DNA of 64,000 bases, taken from the NCBI RefSeq assembly GCF_038002345.1, contig NZ_JBBOCJ010000001.1, forward strand, positions 5,208,001-5,272,000. Direction: 5' to 3'. This document shows, one piece after another, positions 1-9,359 of this stretch. The position numbers and the translations under genes were made by a program. The stretch's first letter is position 1, and every line of letters starts with the position of its first letter. Under the pieces are notes generated by a model that saw nothing but the letters and a program-made list of their open reading frames with translations, was not told the DNA's origin and did not search any database. Source of the stretch: Paenibacillus sp. FSL M7-0420 (GTDB lineage: Bacteria > Bacillota > Bacilli > Paenibacillales > Paenibacillaceae).

Positions 1-207
1 AATACCTTTTCGAAAGCTGTAGTCTTTAAAAGCGATCAGAACACCATACATAGGGAGATATTTAAAAATAATAGTCAATACGACTGCCGGAAGGACAAAA
101 AGGTAAAGCCAATAGTTGTTCTTGATATACCTGAGTTTCTCCATAAGTCCTGTGCGATTCCTAGCTTCCGGTCTTTTATTTTGTGTGATTCCAGAAGTTT
201 GTTGCAA
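1..207 (-). CDS. ABC sugar transporter permease, LplB-type, N-terminal part (runs off the window)
   Basis: Only the first ~69 residues are present; the gene continues leftward beyond base 1. The translation gives a hydrophobic first membrane segment followed by a PMYGVLIAFKDY stretch, which closely matches the permease at 10268-11182 (PMYGILIAFKDF). This is typical of CUT1 permeases for oligosaccharides. A TTG start at 207 has GGGGGAGG five bases upstream; an in-frame ATG lies at 231. It is divergent from the LacI-type regulator at 668, a probable local regulator. The substrate cannot be told. Confidence 0.8.
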   Translation of the reverse strand, partial: MQQTSGITQNKRPEARNRTGLMEKLRYIKNNYWLYLFVLPAVVLTIIFKYLPMYGVLIAFKDYSFRKGI

Positions 208-357
208 CTTCTCCTCCCCCTCAATACTCATTTGCAAAACATAAATGTGATTTTGGATACTTCTCGCGCGAAAGTAAGTGCTTCCATAAGTCACTGACAA
301 CAGCTTAGCAAATTCAATTTACAACATCACGATTACTTCGTCAAGACTTTTTACGAC

Positions 358-538
358 TGCAAAAGTAAACATATGCACACTTAAAAAGCACTCTTTCATT
401 TTAATAACGTAAAATTCATTAATTTTCCTGCTCAAAACAACGAAATAATAGTTTTATATTCCGAAAAAGCCATCACGAGGTGAATGCACACCATCCACCT
501 TCTTTGTGCATTTGTTTACTTTTGCACAAAATGTAAAC
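358..538. promoter_or_regulatory. Inverted operator-like repeats between the divergent permease and LacI-type genes
   Basis: TGCAAAAGTAAAC at 358-370 recurs as its exact reverse complement at 514-526. The second copy also sits in a wider imperfect palindrome, GTTTAC at 514-519 and GTAAAC at 533-538. Two copies in a divergent intergenic region suit a LacI-type repressor looping site or paired operators. The rest of the 208-667 gap holds only AT-rich sequence and the promoter listed separately. The regulator that binds is inferred. Confidence 0.45.
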
Positions 539-592
539 CTTAACACTCGTTCTTTTTCCTTTTTCTCCATTTGTTCATTTGTAACAATTAAG

Positions 593-621
593 TTGACAAT
601 TATATTATTTTATACTACGAT
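593..621 (+). promoter_or_regulatory. Putative sigma-A promoter of the LacI-type gene
   Basis: TTGACA at 593-598, a 17-base AT-rich spacer, then TACGAT at 616-621. It lies just upstream of the AAAGGAG ribosome binding site (652-658) and the TTG start at 668, which supports 668 rather than the more upstream ATG at 506 as the true start. Confidence 0.55.
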
Positions 622-667
622 TATTTTGGTCGAGAACGCACTACTTCTGCTAAAGGAGCCATTCTCT

Positions 668-1705
668 TTGAACAAAGAAAAAGTAACCATTCAAGATATA
701 GCCGATTCGCTTGGACTATCTAGGAATACTGTATCCAAAGCATTAAATAATAATCCTTCTATACCGGATGAGACACGCAGCAAAGTGGTCAGAAAAGCTA
801 TTGATATGAATTACAAGCAGTTCGCCTTGTTCGAACAAGAAGTCACACCTGCCAAAAAAACCGGCAATATCGCCCTGCTTACAGCAAATATGCCGAACAA
901 TTCACATTTTGGCACATCACTGCTAAGCGGCCTCGAACAAAAAATCAGCTCCGAAGGCTTTAATTTGTCGATACATATCGTTCGAGAGAATGAACTCGAT
1001 TCGTCGGCTCTTCCTGTCAATTTCGACAAAAGTAAAGTAGATGGCATTGTCTGTATCGAATTGTTCGACAAGAGCTACTCGGAGTTTATTACGTCATTTG
1101 AGATCCCGACATTATTCATTGACGCTTCAGCAGAACTGACGTTTTCTGAGATGAAGGCAGATCTGCTGCTGATGGAGAACATTCACAGTTCTTTCAGTAT
1201 AACGAAGAAGCTCATTGATGAAGGAATTACGGAGATCGGGTTTATCGGCGATTCCCGCCACTGCATGAGCTTCAACGAGCGTTGGGACGGGTTCACCAAA
1301 GCCATGTATGCCGCCCGGATTGATCTTGATGAATCCTTCTGCATTCTCGAAGACGACCGGCGCATCGCTGACTATAAGTGGCTTAAGCAGCGACTAGCCA
1401 GCATGACAAATCTTCCACCCGCGTTCGTATGCGCCAATGACTACATCGCTATTAATGTCATTCGTATCTTAAAGGACCTTAATATCCAAATTCCTGGTGA
1501 GGTTAAGGTCTGCGGATTCGATAATTCCCCGGAGTCGCGAATCGTGGAACCCCACTTGACCACCGTTCATATCCACCGGTCCGAAATGGGCTTTCTTGCG
1601 GCCGAGATGCTTCTGTCCAAAATCGAAAATCCCGGTAGACCTCCGCTGGTTACGCATGTGAAGACGATGCCGCTTTTCCGTCAATCGACGGGTCATGAGG
1701 AGTAG
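668..1705 (+). CDS. LacI family transcriptional regulator
   Basis: 345 residues. The N-terminal ~50 residues form the LacI helix-turn-helix (VTIQDIADSLGLSRNTVSKALN) with the hinge region after it. The rest is a periplasmic-binding-protein-like sugar sensor ending with a VKVCGFDNSPES motif and an EMGFLAAEML region. The frame is open from 506, but TTG at 668 is chosen because AAAGGAG precedes it by nine bases and a sigma-A promoter lies at 593-621. It is divergent from the permease at 1-207 and faces the esterase gene across a shared terminator. It probably represses the neighbouring transport genes; the ligand is unknown. Confidence 0.85.
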   Translation: MNKEKVTIQDIADSLGLSRNTVSKALNNNPSIPDETRSKVVRKAIDMNYKQFALFEQEVTPAKKTGNIALLTANMPNNSHFGTSLLSGLEQKISSEGFNLSIHIVRENELDSSALPVNFDKSKVDGIVCIELFDKSYSEFITSFEIPTLFIDASAELTFSEMKADLLLMENIHSSFSITKKLIDEGITEIGFIGDSRHCMSFNERWDGFTKAMYAARIDLDESFCILEDDRRIADYKWLKQRLASMTNLPPAFVCANDYIAINVIRILKDLNIQIPGEVKVCGFDNSPESRIVEPHLTTVHIHRSEMGFLAAEMLLSKIENPGRPPLVTHVKTMPLFRQSTGHEE

Positions 1706-1772
1706 AGTGTAGAACCATGCCGTAGACTGCGCGTTGGCAGAAGTTGAGTGTTGCGCGTGTCGCGAAGCTTAC

Positions 1773-1825
1773 AACAAGGAACCCTTTCAGCAAACGTTAT
1801 GCTGAAAGGGTTCCTTGTTTTTTAT
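1773..1825. terminator. Bidirectional intrinsic terminator
   Basis: A perfect 19-bp stem (1773-1791 with 1801-1819), 9-base loop and T-run. It separates the convergent LacI-type gene and the leftward sugar operon. Confidence 0.9.
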
Positions 1826-2850
1826 TTCATGCAGCAATTATCCGTAGCAATCAACGGACGCTTAAGCAACTCCCATCCGGTCTTGGCGGATATAAAAGAG
1901 GCAAGCTCCCACCCCATCCGGTAATGCGTCTGATAGCCGGGATGGTAACGGCCTCCCCAGCCTTCTACCTCTGGATGAATCAGCCCTAAATCAACCAAGA
2001 ATACCTTTCCGTTTCCAGTTTGATTACAATAAGCCACGACCTTATCTACACTGGCCAGATAGTTGTTGTTCATGGTTCCAACACAGCAAAAAACATAGGG
2101 ATCATTGTATTGATCCAGGATAACCTGAATGAATTTTAAATAAGCGGCGATATACTTCTCATCATCAATTGGCGTTGAATAATCGTTTTGACCCAAATTA
2201 ATGATAATTCCATCAGGAATATATCTGGAGAAGTCCCATGGCGCCGTCTCTTTGCCAAGGGTCCCGAAAAAATGCTCCGGCAATCCATGCTTATTCCCTA
2301 CCGCATCCTGCCAAACGCCAATGCCGCAAATGGCCATCGTATGATATTCCGCGTTCAACATTCTGGCACTGATCCCGGCATAGGACATATAGCCGTCGTC
2401 AAGATGCGGGGCTTCAGCGAGCTCATGCGGATGACCGATCCCTCCTCCATCTGTAATGGAATCCCCAAAGTATTCAAGCCGGATAGGTTTGGCCGCAGGC
2501 GGGGCAAGGAAGCTTCCGCCGTCAGGAAGAGAAAAATGATGAAAAGCGATGTTTCCAGTCAAAATCCCTGTCCGCTTGTGAATTTCCAAAGTATGCTCAC
2601 CATCCGGGAGTCCCTGTTCGATTATGTATGCATGAACCCCCTTCTTCAGATTAATCCAATTACGGGCGATCCCGTCCAATACGATTTCAACGTAATCCTG
2701 GCCGCCGGAATCCTCCGCTGTCATAGAGATGGCCGTACCCCGGAAGGCAAGATGAACAGCACTGTTGACCCATCCGCATATCGGATTCCCCTTGTCCGTT
2801 AGATCAAATCGCCCCATCAGCCTGGTGTACTTGGTAAAGTCAAAATCCAA
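1822..2850 (-). CDS. SGNH/GDSL carbohydrate esterase, CE2-like
   Basis: 342 residues, no signal peptide, so probably cytoplasmic. An N-terminal beta-sandwich-like region (~1-120) is followed by an SGNH hydrolase domain: FGDSIT with the nucleophile Ser131, INLGQND at 217-223, and YHPGYQTHY with candidate catalytic His303. This two-domain plan is that of CE2 acetyl esterases, which remove O-acetyl groups from xylan, mannan and similar glycans. CTCCTCCCC at 2856-2864 gives a good Shine-Dalgarno for the start. It is the last gene of the leftward operon with the alpha-mannosidase, so it likely deacetylates imported mannosides. The exact substrate is inferred. Confidence 0.8.
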   Translation of the reverse strand: MDFDFTKYTRLMGRFDLTDKGNPICGWVNSAVHLAFRGTAISMTAEDSGGQDYVEIVLDGIARNWINLKKGVHAYIIEQGLPDGEHTLEIHKRTGILTGNIAFHHFSLPDGGSFLAPPAAKPIRLEYFGDSITDGGGIGHPHELAEAPHLDDGYMSYAGISARMLNAEYHTMAICGIGVWQDAVGNKHGLPEHFFGTLGKETAPWDFSRYIPDGIIINLGQNDYSTPIDDEKYIAAYLKFIQVILDQYNDPYVFCCVGTMNNNYLASVDKVVAYCNQTGNGKVFLVDLGLIHPEVEGWGGRYHPGYQTHYRMGWELASFISAKTGWELLKRPLIATDNCCMK

Positions 2851-2866
2851 AGTAACTCCTCCCCTA

Positions 2867-2910
2867 AAGGACTCCTCCGGAAAACCTACAGCACTTCCGG
2901 AAGGGTCCTT
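2867..2910 (-). other. Intercistronic stem-loop between the secreted protein and esterase genes
   Basis: AAGGAC plus TCCGGAA pair with TTCCGGA plus GTCCTT around a 12-base loop. No U-run follows on the minus strand, so this looks like an mRNA processing or stability hairpin rather than a strong terminator. Confidence 0.5.
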
Positions 2911-2938
2911 ATTCAGTTAATGCATATGACCAGGCTCG

Positions 2939-4585
2939 CTATTGACCAGTCTTCCCCTGAACCGGAGTAAGCCCTAGCTCCGGATTCGCCAGATCAAGTT
3001 TATACATGATTTGATTATAGTTATACCGTGGTGTCGCGACATGATTCGTGAACGTATTCGTATAAGTCCCCTCGAAGTAGATTACCCGGCCGCCATACTT
3101 ATTGAAGTTTTTATGCTGGGCAACGTTATAGAAAGTATAATTATCGTGCGTAACGATCTTTTTGGCATTAGTCCATGGACCTTGAGGCGCCGGAGCTTCC
3201 GCGTACCAGATTTCTCCGAGCACCGATGTCTTCCCCTGCAGCTGCTGCCCGATCATCACATAACGCTGCCGGTAAGCGTTCCATTCGACGGAGCTTGAGG
3301 AGATTTGAACCTCTTCGCCGGTATCGGCATCCTTCAATTGATAGTATTGCAGGTCGGACGCTTGGATCACGCCTAAATGGATCAGCTCCTTCTCTTGATC
3401 CTGCTTAAGCGGCGGAGTATTCTTTTTCCACCCCCATACAAGCTGGCCGCTTGCGTCACGTTCCAACGACGTTTGAGCTCCGTTGTACGTCGTTCCCGGT
3501 GTTAAAGCTGTAAACGATTCATATTGAGTATAGTCGATGATAGCGTCATAGCTTGCGGGAACGCGCAAATTCGGCATCCGGTGTTCGGTAAAGAGCCAAT
3601 ACCCCAGGCCGTTCTCCTCATAATAGGTCGCCTGGCCGCCCGGATGACGCCAATCGTCTATGGAAGGGAACTGGACGACCTGCTCGAATTCCTTAATATT
3701 GTCATTAAAAGCAAGGATGCCGAAAGCATTGAGTCCGGGATTGTGAGTACTATATCCGGCGAGCAGGCGTTCATGTCCTGTACTGTCCTTGGCAGTCATC
3801 AAACCGAACACCCAAGCTATGCCGGCACCGTCTGGCAGCTGCGGCACCAGGCTTTTGACGAAACCGTCCGGTGTAGTGAAATAGTCCAGATTCACACCAG
3901 CATCAGGATCCAATCCGCCGTTTTGCGGCAGCTGAGAAGTTGCTCCCGTCACCCGGAAGTTCCCCAGCGGATACGCCGGTCTGTCGGTGTCGCCCCAGAA
4001 CCAGTACAGCTTATCGTTGTACGTGATCGTCTGTACGGAATCCTGTCCCATGACCAGACCGTTTATCAGAGGCTCCTGAATCGGCGCCCCCAGACCAAGG
4101 AGCATACTGTCTCGATAAATGCCTTGACCCGTAATCCGGTACAGCCGTTCAGCGATGTTGACCCGGTTCATCTCGATTGTAATCGTGCCCCCGGGCGTAA
4201 TCTGCACAGCCTGCCCGCGATTGCCAAACATATCGGCGGGGATATCATAACCGTGGCTCGACAGATGGAAAAAGACCGACTGATCCATCAATCCGGGTTC
4301 ACTGAACGCCACTACACCAGCACTATCCGTGTAATACAGAATGTTGTTCGTCGTCTTCAGCTCAACCAGCGGAATGCCCCGGCCCGTCTCGGCATCCACG
4401 ATCTTGATCTTGAATGGCTCCTGGACCCCTTTCTTTGTGCTGCTCAGATTTTGCCGGGCGCCGCTTTCATCCGCCTGCGCTGCAAACGCGCCGCCCGGCG
4501 CCGTCATCATCATCATCATCATCATCATCATCAGCAGCACAAGGCAAGTCCATATTCCCGCACTTTTCCACTGTTTCATTGTCAT
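2939..4585 (-). CDS. Secreted protein of unknown function, DUF4185-like propeller
   Basis: 548 residues. The N-terminus is a signal peptide whose core carries nine consecutive methionines (19-27), encoded by a CAT/ATG trinucleotide run at 4505-4531, with cleavage likely after AFA. Residues ~55-130 look like a carboxypeptidase-regulatory or Ig-like fold. The remainder has repeated strand motifs (YWFWGDTD, GLGYWLFTEHRMP, YNQIMYKLDL) that suggest a beta-propeller, as in DUF4185 and several glycosidase-like families. It lies between the GH38 and esterase genes, so a role in extracellular glycan binding or cleavage is inferred. No catalytic residue can be assigned. Confidence 0.6.
   Translation of the reverse strand: MTMKQWKSAGIWTCLVLLMMMMMMMMMTAPGGAFAAQADESGARQNLSSTKKGVQEPFKIKIVDAETGRGIPLVELKTTNNILYYTDSAGVVAFSEPGLMDQSVFFHLSSHGYDIPADMFGNRGQAVQITPGGTITIEMNRVNIAERLYRITGQGIYRDSMLLGLGAPIQEPLINGLVMGQDSVQTITYNDKLYWFWGDTDRPAYPLGNFRVTGATSQLPQNGGLDPDAGVNLDYFTTPDGFVKSLVPQLPDGAGIAWVFGLMTAKDSTGHERLLAGYSTHNPGLNAFGILAFNDNIKEFEQVVQFPSIDDWRHPGGQATYYEENGLGYWLFTEHRMPNLRVPASYDAIIDYTQYESFTALTPGTTYNGAQTSLERDASGQLVWGWKKNTPPLKQDQEKELIHLGVIQASDLQYYQLKDADTGEEVQISSSSVEWNAYRQRYVMIGQQLQGKTSVLGEIWYAEAPAPQGPWTNAKKIVTHDNYTFYNVAQHKNFNKYGGRVIYFEGTYTNTFTNHVATPRYNYNQIMYKLDLANPELGLTPVQGKTGQ
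4505..4531. repeat. (CAT)9 trinucleotide microsatellite inside a signal peptide
   Basis: Nine uninterrupted CAT units on the plus strand encode nine Met codons on the minus strand in the hydrophobic core of the signal peptide. Unit gain or loss would keep the frame but change signal length. Confidence 0.9.
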
Positions 4586-4643
4586 TTTGTTGGCCTCCCG
4601 ATCTTAGTCAATTGGATAGAATGAAATCCCCTGTCTATTCATA

Positions 4644-7600
4644 TCACGCCTTGCGTAGCGCCAATCGAAGGGTCTTCACCCCGAACGGACGAAGCCTAAG
4701 CATAACTTCTCCGCCTTCGTGCGGCACTTCTGCAATCTTCTCCTCCAGCATATTGGTTTCACTAACCTCCGCCACGGACAGCCCGATGTGAAGCTTGCAG
4801 ACTACAGAGGCCCCTTTACTCTCGTACAGACGCACCACCCAATCACCCGATCCGTCTTCGGCAAGCTTGACCGTCTCCGCAATCACATTGGCTTGATCAA
4901 TGCAGAGTACAGAGTGTGTCCCGCCCCCTCCTCCAGGCACAAGGCTGACAGGATAGTTCAGCTCATATGCTTCGCGCACGACAGGACTATCAAGAAACGC
5001 ACCGTTCCAGAACGTAAATGCATAAGTAAAATGATGCACCCCTTGATCGGACGTTTCATCCGGCCAGGTCGGAGCCCGAAGCAGCGTCAGGCTCATCGTG
5101 TTATCATTGACGGAAATGCCGTATTTGCAGTCGTTCAGCAGTGCGAAGCCGCGGTTGGCCTCAGCAAGGGCAGACCACTTATGCTGAACCACTTCGTAAC
5201 GATCCGCATCATGCGGACGCGAAGCATGATTCGGCCTCTTGACGTGACCGAACTGAATTTCCTGCAGGGACTCGTTCGTATGAATGCGAACCGGGAAATC
5301 GACTTTCAGCAGCTTATTCTTCTCGCGCCACTGAATCGTTGTATGGAACTCCACCCGGCGGCTGCCCGCAAGCAACCGGATATCCTGAATCATAGTCGAA
5401 TGATTCAATTCCCGCTCCACCCGAATATTCGCGAAGAGCGGTCCATTCGCAGTAACGGAAATCTTGGCGTTGGCGTTTAGCTCAACGGGTGCCAAGCGGT
5501 AGCGCCGGTCAATCTCCCAGGCATCGAAATCCGAATTTTGATCCCGGTACATCCGCATGACATTACAGCAGTCTGCTGCCCATTCCGTACCGTTCTCCTT
5601 ATCGACAACCCGTGTAATCTCACCCTTTTCGTTAATTCCAAGGTCAATCCATTCATTCTCCATATGCGATTCACTTGCAAAGACTGTGGACAGAACAGGA
5701 ACGGCCGGAACTTCCGGTTCAGCCTTGTAAGTCGACCAGCCCATGGAAGGAGCCTCCAGCTGGACATAGCTGACTCCTTCGTGCAATTGCACTGGTAGAA
5801 CGGCTCCATTGCTATTCGCAATTCCGTGAACGCCATTAGGTAGTGCAACCAGTTCCTGTCTTCTCCAGGACATCGAGTTAAATACGGTAACACTGGATGA
5901 CTCGCCGTCCGTGATGGCATCTTTTGCTTCAGACGCCATGTTGTACAGTTCCTTATTCAATTCCATCAGCTCAAGCTGCGCCTCTTCATGGACGCGGTGG
6001 ATAGACGAGCCTGGCAGAATATCGTGGAATTGGTGCAGCAGCAATACCTTCCACAGACGGTCCATCTCCCCGTACGGATAGGCCCGGCTGTTCAAGTGAT
6101 CCGCTGCAGCCCCCCACAACTCCGCCTCACGGAAGCCAATTTCCGCCTTCCTGTTCAGCTTTTTGATGACCGCTTGTGTTGTATACGTCCCCCGGTGAGC
6201 GGGGTAATAGAGCTCTCCCACATACTTGGCATCAGGGATGCCCTTTTCGATCTGATCCCGGAAAAATTCGATTGGCGAGCCGTGCTTCGTCTTGGGAACG
6301 CCCTCCAAATTGCCGAGCCTGCGCATAAACTCAAGATCGTCCCGGCTCGAGCCTCCGCCTCCGTCGCCATGCCCGAACTGCGTGAGCCGTGTAGAAATCC
6401 CTTCAAGCTGGACGCGGTCTTTCCACTGATTGATCAAGAATGACGGACTGATCCGAATCGGGTAGTAATCCCCATAGTTAAGCAGATGCGACAAGATTTG
6501 CGAACCGTCGATCCCCTCCCACAGAAACGTATTATGCGGGAACGGATCTGCCACATTATCATAAGTACCGAACAATTTAACGGTACCGAAATACTTTATC
6601 CCGCAACCCTTCATGATTTGCGGCAGGTTCCCGGAATAGCCGAACACGTCAGGCAGCCACAGCATTTCATTGTCTACGCCGAATTCTTCCTTGAAGAAGC
6701 GTTTACCGTGCATCGCTTGGCGGATCAGGCTTTCACCGCTAGTAAGATTCGTATCAGGCTCTATCCACATGGAGCCTTCGGGAATGATCCTGCCTTCCTT
6801 CACCGCTTGTTTGATCCGCGTATACAGTTCTGGATACAGCCTCTTGACCAACTGGAACAAATAGGGCTGGCTCTGCATGTAGGTATATTCCGGATATTCA
6901 TCCATGAGCGCAAGCTGATTGGACAGGGTCCGTGCAATCTTACGCTTCGTCTCGGCAATCGGCCACAGCCAGGCCACATCCAGGTGGGACTGTCCCATAA
7001 GGTACAGGGTAGGCGCCGTAGAACCGTTGACACAGGATAAAAGCGGTTTCATGATCTCCCTGCACTCTTTTACGTTCTCTCCCAGCAATTCCTGACGCAG
7101 GGTCAGGTCCAACGCCGCAAATACCTGGGTCAGACAACGGTCTATCTCCGCAACGCGGAGAGATTTGACATCAAGATGATTGCGAAGATCATACAGGCAT
7201 TCCAAATCAATGAAAAACTGGTACACCTCTTCTTCAAAAATACAGAGCTGTGACTCTCCGAACACCGGCTGAGAATTGGAATGGCCGGCGTACGCCTCTG
7301 CGACAATCTCGAATGGTTCGCCGCTTTTTGCCGAACGGGTTAAGGTTATATAATGATGGTTAAGATCCTTTGCGCCACTCACGATGCCGTCAACATACAC
7401 CGTCGCTTCGGATCCAAAATCAAGCATGGCCACCAGCCGTTTGCCTTCGGCCTCCTTAGGGACGATAACCGTGGAGCGGAACCAGCCGTACCCCCAGTTC
7501 TCCCCCCACTGTTGTCCCCTGGGAATGCTCTGGAACGGTTGTTCATCCATTTCATGAATGAACAGCTGTTCCTTTGTCGTAAAACCTGAAAACTCTATTG

Positions 7601-7694
7601 AAGAAACCTTTGTAATCATAAATTGATTTCTTTTATTCAGAAGCTTTTCGACATGGAATAAAATCTCCTTTTTCTCATTCAAAGCTCTTCTCAC
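4644..7694 (-). CDS. GH38 alpha-mannosidase
   Basis: 1016 residues, the normal size for bacterial GH38. An N-terminal accessory domain (~1-225) precedes the catalytic barrel, which shows HLDVAWLW at 237-244 (zinc ligands), WIEPDTN at 310-316 and LPDVFGYSGNLPQ with nucleophile Asp349, followed by C-terminal beta domains. It hydrolyses terminal alpha-mannosides; with no signal peptide it acts in the cytoplasm on imported glycans. The start is GTG at 7694, 12 bases after the binding-protein stop. The ribosome site there is weak, and a start at the TTG or ATG a few codons downstream is possible. It is co-transcribed with the ABC transporter upstream. Confidence 0.93.
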   Translation of the reverse strand: MRRALNEKKEILFHVEKLLNKRNQFMITKVSSIEFSGFTTKEQLFIHEMDEQPFQSIPRGQQWGENWGYGWFRSTVIVPKEAEGKRLVAMLDFGSEATVYVDGIVSGAKDLNHHYITLTRSAKSGEPFEIVAEAYAGHSNSQPVFGESQLCIFEEEVYQFFIDLECLYDLRNHLDVKSLRVAEIDRCLTQVFAALDLTLRQELLGENVKECREIMKPLLSCVNGSTAPTLYLMGQSHLDVAWLWPIAETKRKIARTLSNQLALMDEYPEYTYMQSQPYLFQLVKRLYPELYTRIKQAVKEGRIIPEGSMWIEPDTNLTSGESLIRQAMHGKRFFKEEFGVDNEMLWLPDVFGYSGNLPQIMKGCGIKYFGTVKLFGTYDNVADPFPHNTFLWEGIDGSQILSHLLNYGDYYPIRISPSFLINQWKDRVQLEGISTRLTQFGHGDGGGGSSRDDLEFMRRLGNLEGVPKTKHGSPIEFFRDQIEKGIPDAKYVGELYYPAHRGTYTTQAVIKKLNRKAEIGFREAELWGAAADHLNSRAYPYGEMDRLWKVLLLHQFHDILPGSSIHRVHEEAQLELMELNKELYNMASEAKDAITDGESSSVTVFNSMSWRRQELVALPNGVHGIANSNGAVLPVQLHEGVSYVQLEAPSMGWSTYKAEPEVPAVPVLSTVFASESHMENEWIDLGINEKGEITRVVDKENGTEWAADCCNVMRMYRDQNSDFDAWEIDRRYRLAPVELNANAKISVTANGPLFANIRVERELNHSTMIQDIRLLAGSRRVEFHTTIQWREKNKLLKVDFPVRIHTNESLQEIQFGHVKRPNHASRPHDADRYEVVQHKWSALAEANRGFALLNDCKYGISVNDNTMSLTLLRAPTWPDETSDQGVHHFTYAFTFWNGAFLDSPVVREAYELNYPVSLVPGGGGGTHSVLCIDQANVIAETVKLAEDGSGDWVVRLYESKGASVVCKLHIGLSVAEVSETNMLEEKIAEVPHEGGEVMLRLRPFGVKTLRLALRKA

Positions 7695-7706
7695 ATCCTA
7701 GTTATC

Positions 7707-9329
7707 TTAATTTGCTGTTACTCTTTGCGCAGCATCGTTATAAATTTTCAGAACTTCATCAATGGCGCCCATTTCTTGGACCTTATCTATGAATTCCTGC
7801 CAATCATCGAAGCTGCTCTTGCCGGCCACGAATTTAGCCTGTTCTTCCGTAACAAACGTTTTAATCGGGTTCATAATCTCCGAGATCCGTTGGTTCTCAT
7901 CGCCTGTGAGCTGAATCGAAGGTTCGCTCAGCCAGGAAGGAACGTATTCGTTCTCAGGCATGGGTAAGCTTGTCAGGAAGGGCGACTTCTCAATCGGCAC
8001 CTCTTCATACTTGCCGTTGAACACGGTATAGTCTGTCGCGGCAAAATCTACAAACGCTCTTGCATCACTAACCATTTGCAGGCCAGGATTATGATTCCGG
8101 CTTGCCCGCATGCCATATTTATCACCTTCCAGCCATGGATCTTTGGCATTTTTCAACGAGTCTGCAAAGGTCGGAATACCATTCTCCCCCATCGTATAGG
8201 TCGTGCCCTCAATTCCCCAGGTGATGAGTCTGATCATGTCCTCCGAATATTGATAATCAATGAATTTGATCAACTCCTCGGGGTTTTTCACTTTTGAACT
8301 TAGGCCATAAGCTGCCCAGCCCAAATCAGGAGTATTGCCATTCACCACTTCCTGCCAGGCTTTCCCGTACTTCGGATTGTCAGGATACAGGGAAACTGCA
8401 AAAATCTTGCCATCGTTGGCCGTTCTTGTGTATTCCGCCGGAGTGGTGAACCACTGCGTCAGCCACATGAGGTTGTCGCCGTTCAGCGCCTTTCTTTTCA
8501 GCGTATCATCTGTATCAATCGTATACTCCGGGTCTAACAGCTTATCCGCATACAGCTTATTTGCAAATTGGAGCGCATCTTTAAACCCTTCTTCCAGAAC
8601 CCCATATACATATTTCTCACCGTTCCAGAAAATTTCATCCTTGATATGGTTCGCAGAGAACAGCGATCTCAGACTATTCCATTTGGTTGCGACGGGATAT
8701 TTGTCGGGATAGAGTTTTTTAAGACTTTTGGCTGCCTCATAAAATTCATCAAGCGTCTTTGGAATTTCGATATGATTCGCTTTGAACACGTCATAGCGGT
8801 AAGAGGACGTATTCTGAATGAGCATGCCGCGATCCTCAGGGAACCTCGGAGTGGAAGTTTCCATAAAGGTATACATCTCGCCGTCAGCATTCGTTACCCG
8901 CGTCATTCCATTTTTCACCTTGCTAATGTAGTTCATATAATTCGGCATTAACTCTTTATATTGGGCTAATTCGAGGAGCTGGCCCTGAGCAGCCATTTCA
9001 CTCGTATCATAAAATAACGGCGTCACGAAGAAGTCTGTCAGGTCGTCGCTCGCAATCATGAGTTTGACCTTCTCGTCATACTCGGAAGACGGAATATAGT
9101 TATAATCAATCTCCACCTTTTTACCCATGTATGCTTCCATACGTTTGTGCCATTCCTTGCCTACGAGACTATTCGGATTATCCACACCATACGTAGGCAG
9201 AGTCACCGAAAAGCGCATCACTTCCTGATCCCCACCATCAGTGGCAGAATTTTTGGATTCATTTGAACATCCTGAAACAATCATCAGTGCGACCAACCCG
9301 AGGACAAGTATTTTCGCCAGCTTGTTCAT
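7707..9329 (-). CDS. ABC sugar transporter, substrate-binding lipoprotein (LplA-type)
   Basis: 540 residues with a lipoprotein signal (VSGC lipobox, lipidated Cys21) and a family-1-like extracellular solute-binding fold of the long LplA type common in Paenibacillus. It is anchored outside the membrane and delivers oligosaccharides to the two permeases encoded just upstream (9360-10256 and 10268-11182). Downstream GH38 and esterase genes suggest mannose-containing glycans as ligand; this is inference from context. Confidence 0.9.
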   Translation of the reverse strand: MNKLAKILVLGLVALMIVSGCSNESKNSATDGGDQEVMRFSVTLPTYGVDNPNSLVGKEWHKRMEAYMGKKVEIDYNYIPSSEYDEKVKLMIASDDLTDFFVTPLFYDTSEMAAQGQLLELAQYKELMPNYMNYISKVKNGMTRVTNADGEMYTFMETSTPRFPEDRGMLIQNTSSYRYDVFKANHIEIPKTLDEFYEAAKSLKKLYPDKYPVATKWNSLRSLFSANHIKDEIFWNGEKYVYGVLEEGFKDALQFANKLYADKLLDPEYTIDTDDTLKRKALNGDNLMWLTQWFTTPAEYTRTANDGKIFAVSLYPDNPKYGKAWQEVVNGNTPDLGWAAYGLSSKVKNPEELIKFIDYQYSEDMIRLITWGIEGTTYTMGENGIPTFADSLKNAKDPWLEGDKYGMRASRNHNPGLQMVSDARAFVDFAATDYTVFNGKYEEVPIEKSPFLTSLPMPENEYVPSWLSEPSIQLTGDENQRISEIMNPIKTFVTEEQAKFVAGKSSFDDWQEFIDKVQEMGAIDEVLKIYNDAAQRVTAN

Positions 9330-9359
9330 TTCATCCCCCCCTAATTTGTACGATAAATC

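Noticed and set aside
506..667. N-terminal extension of the LacI-type protein
   Set aside because: Overlaps the -35/-10 promoter and the operator repeats, and the helix-turn-helix begins at the TTG at 668.
3524..4624. 366-codon open frame antisense to the secreted protein
   Set aside because: Lies entirely opposite a gene with signal peptide and operon context; product has a poly-His run from the microsatellite and no domain.
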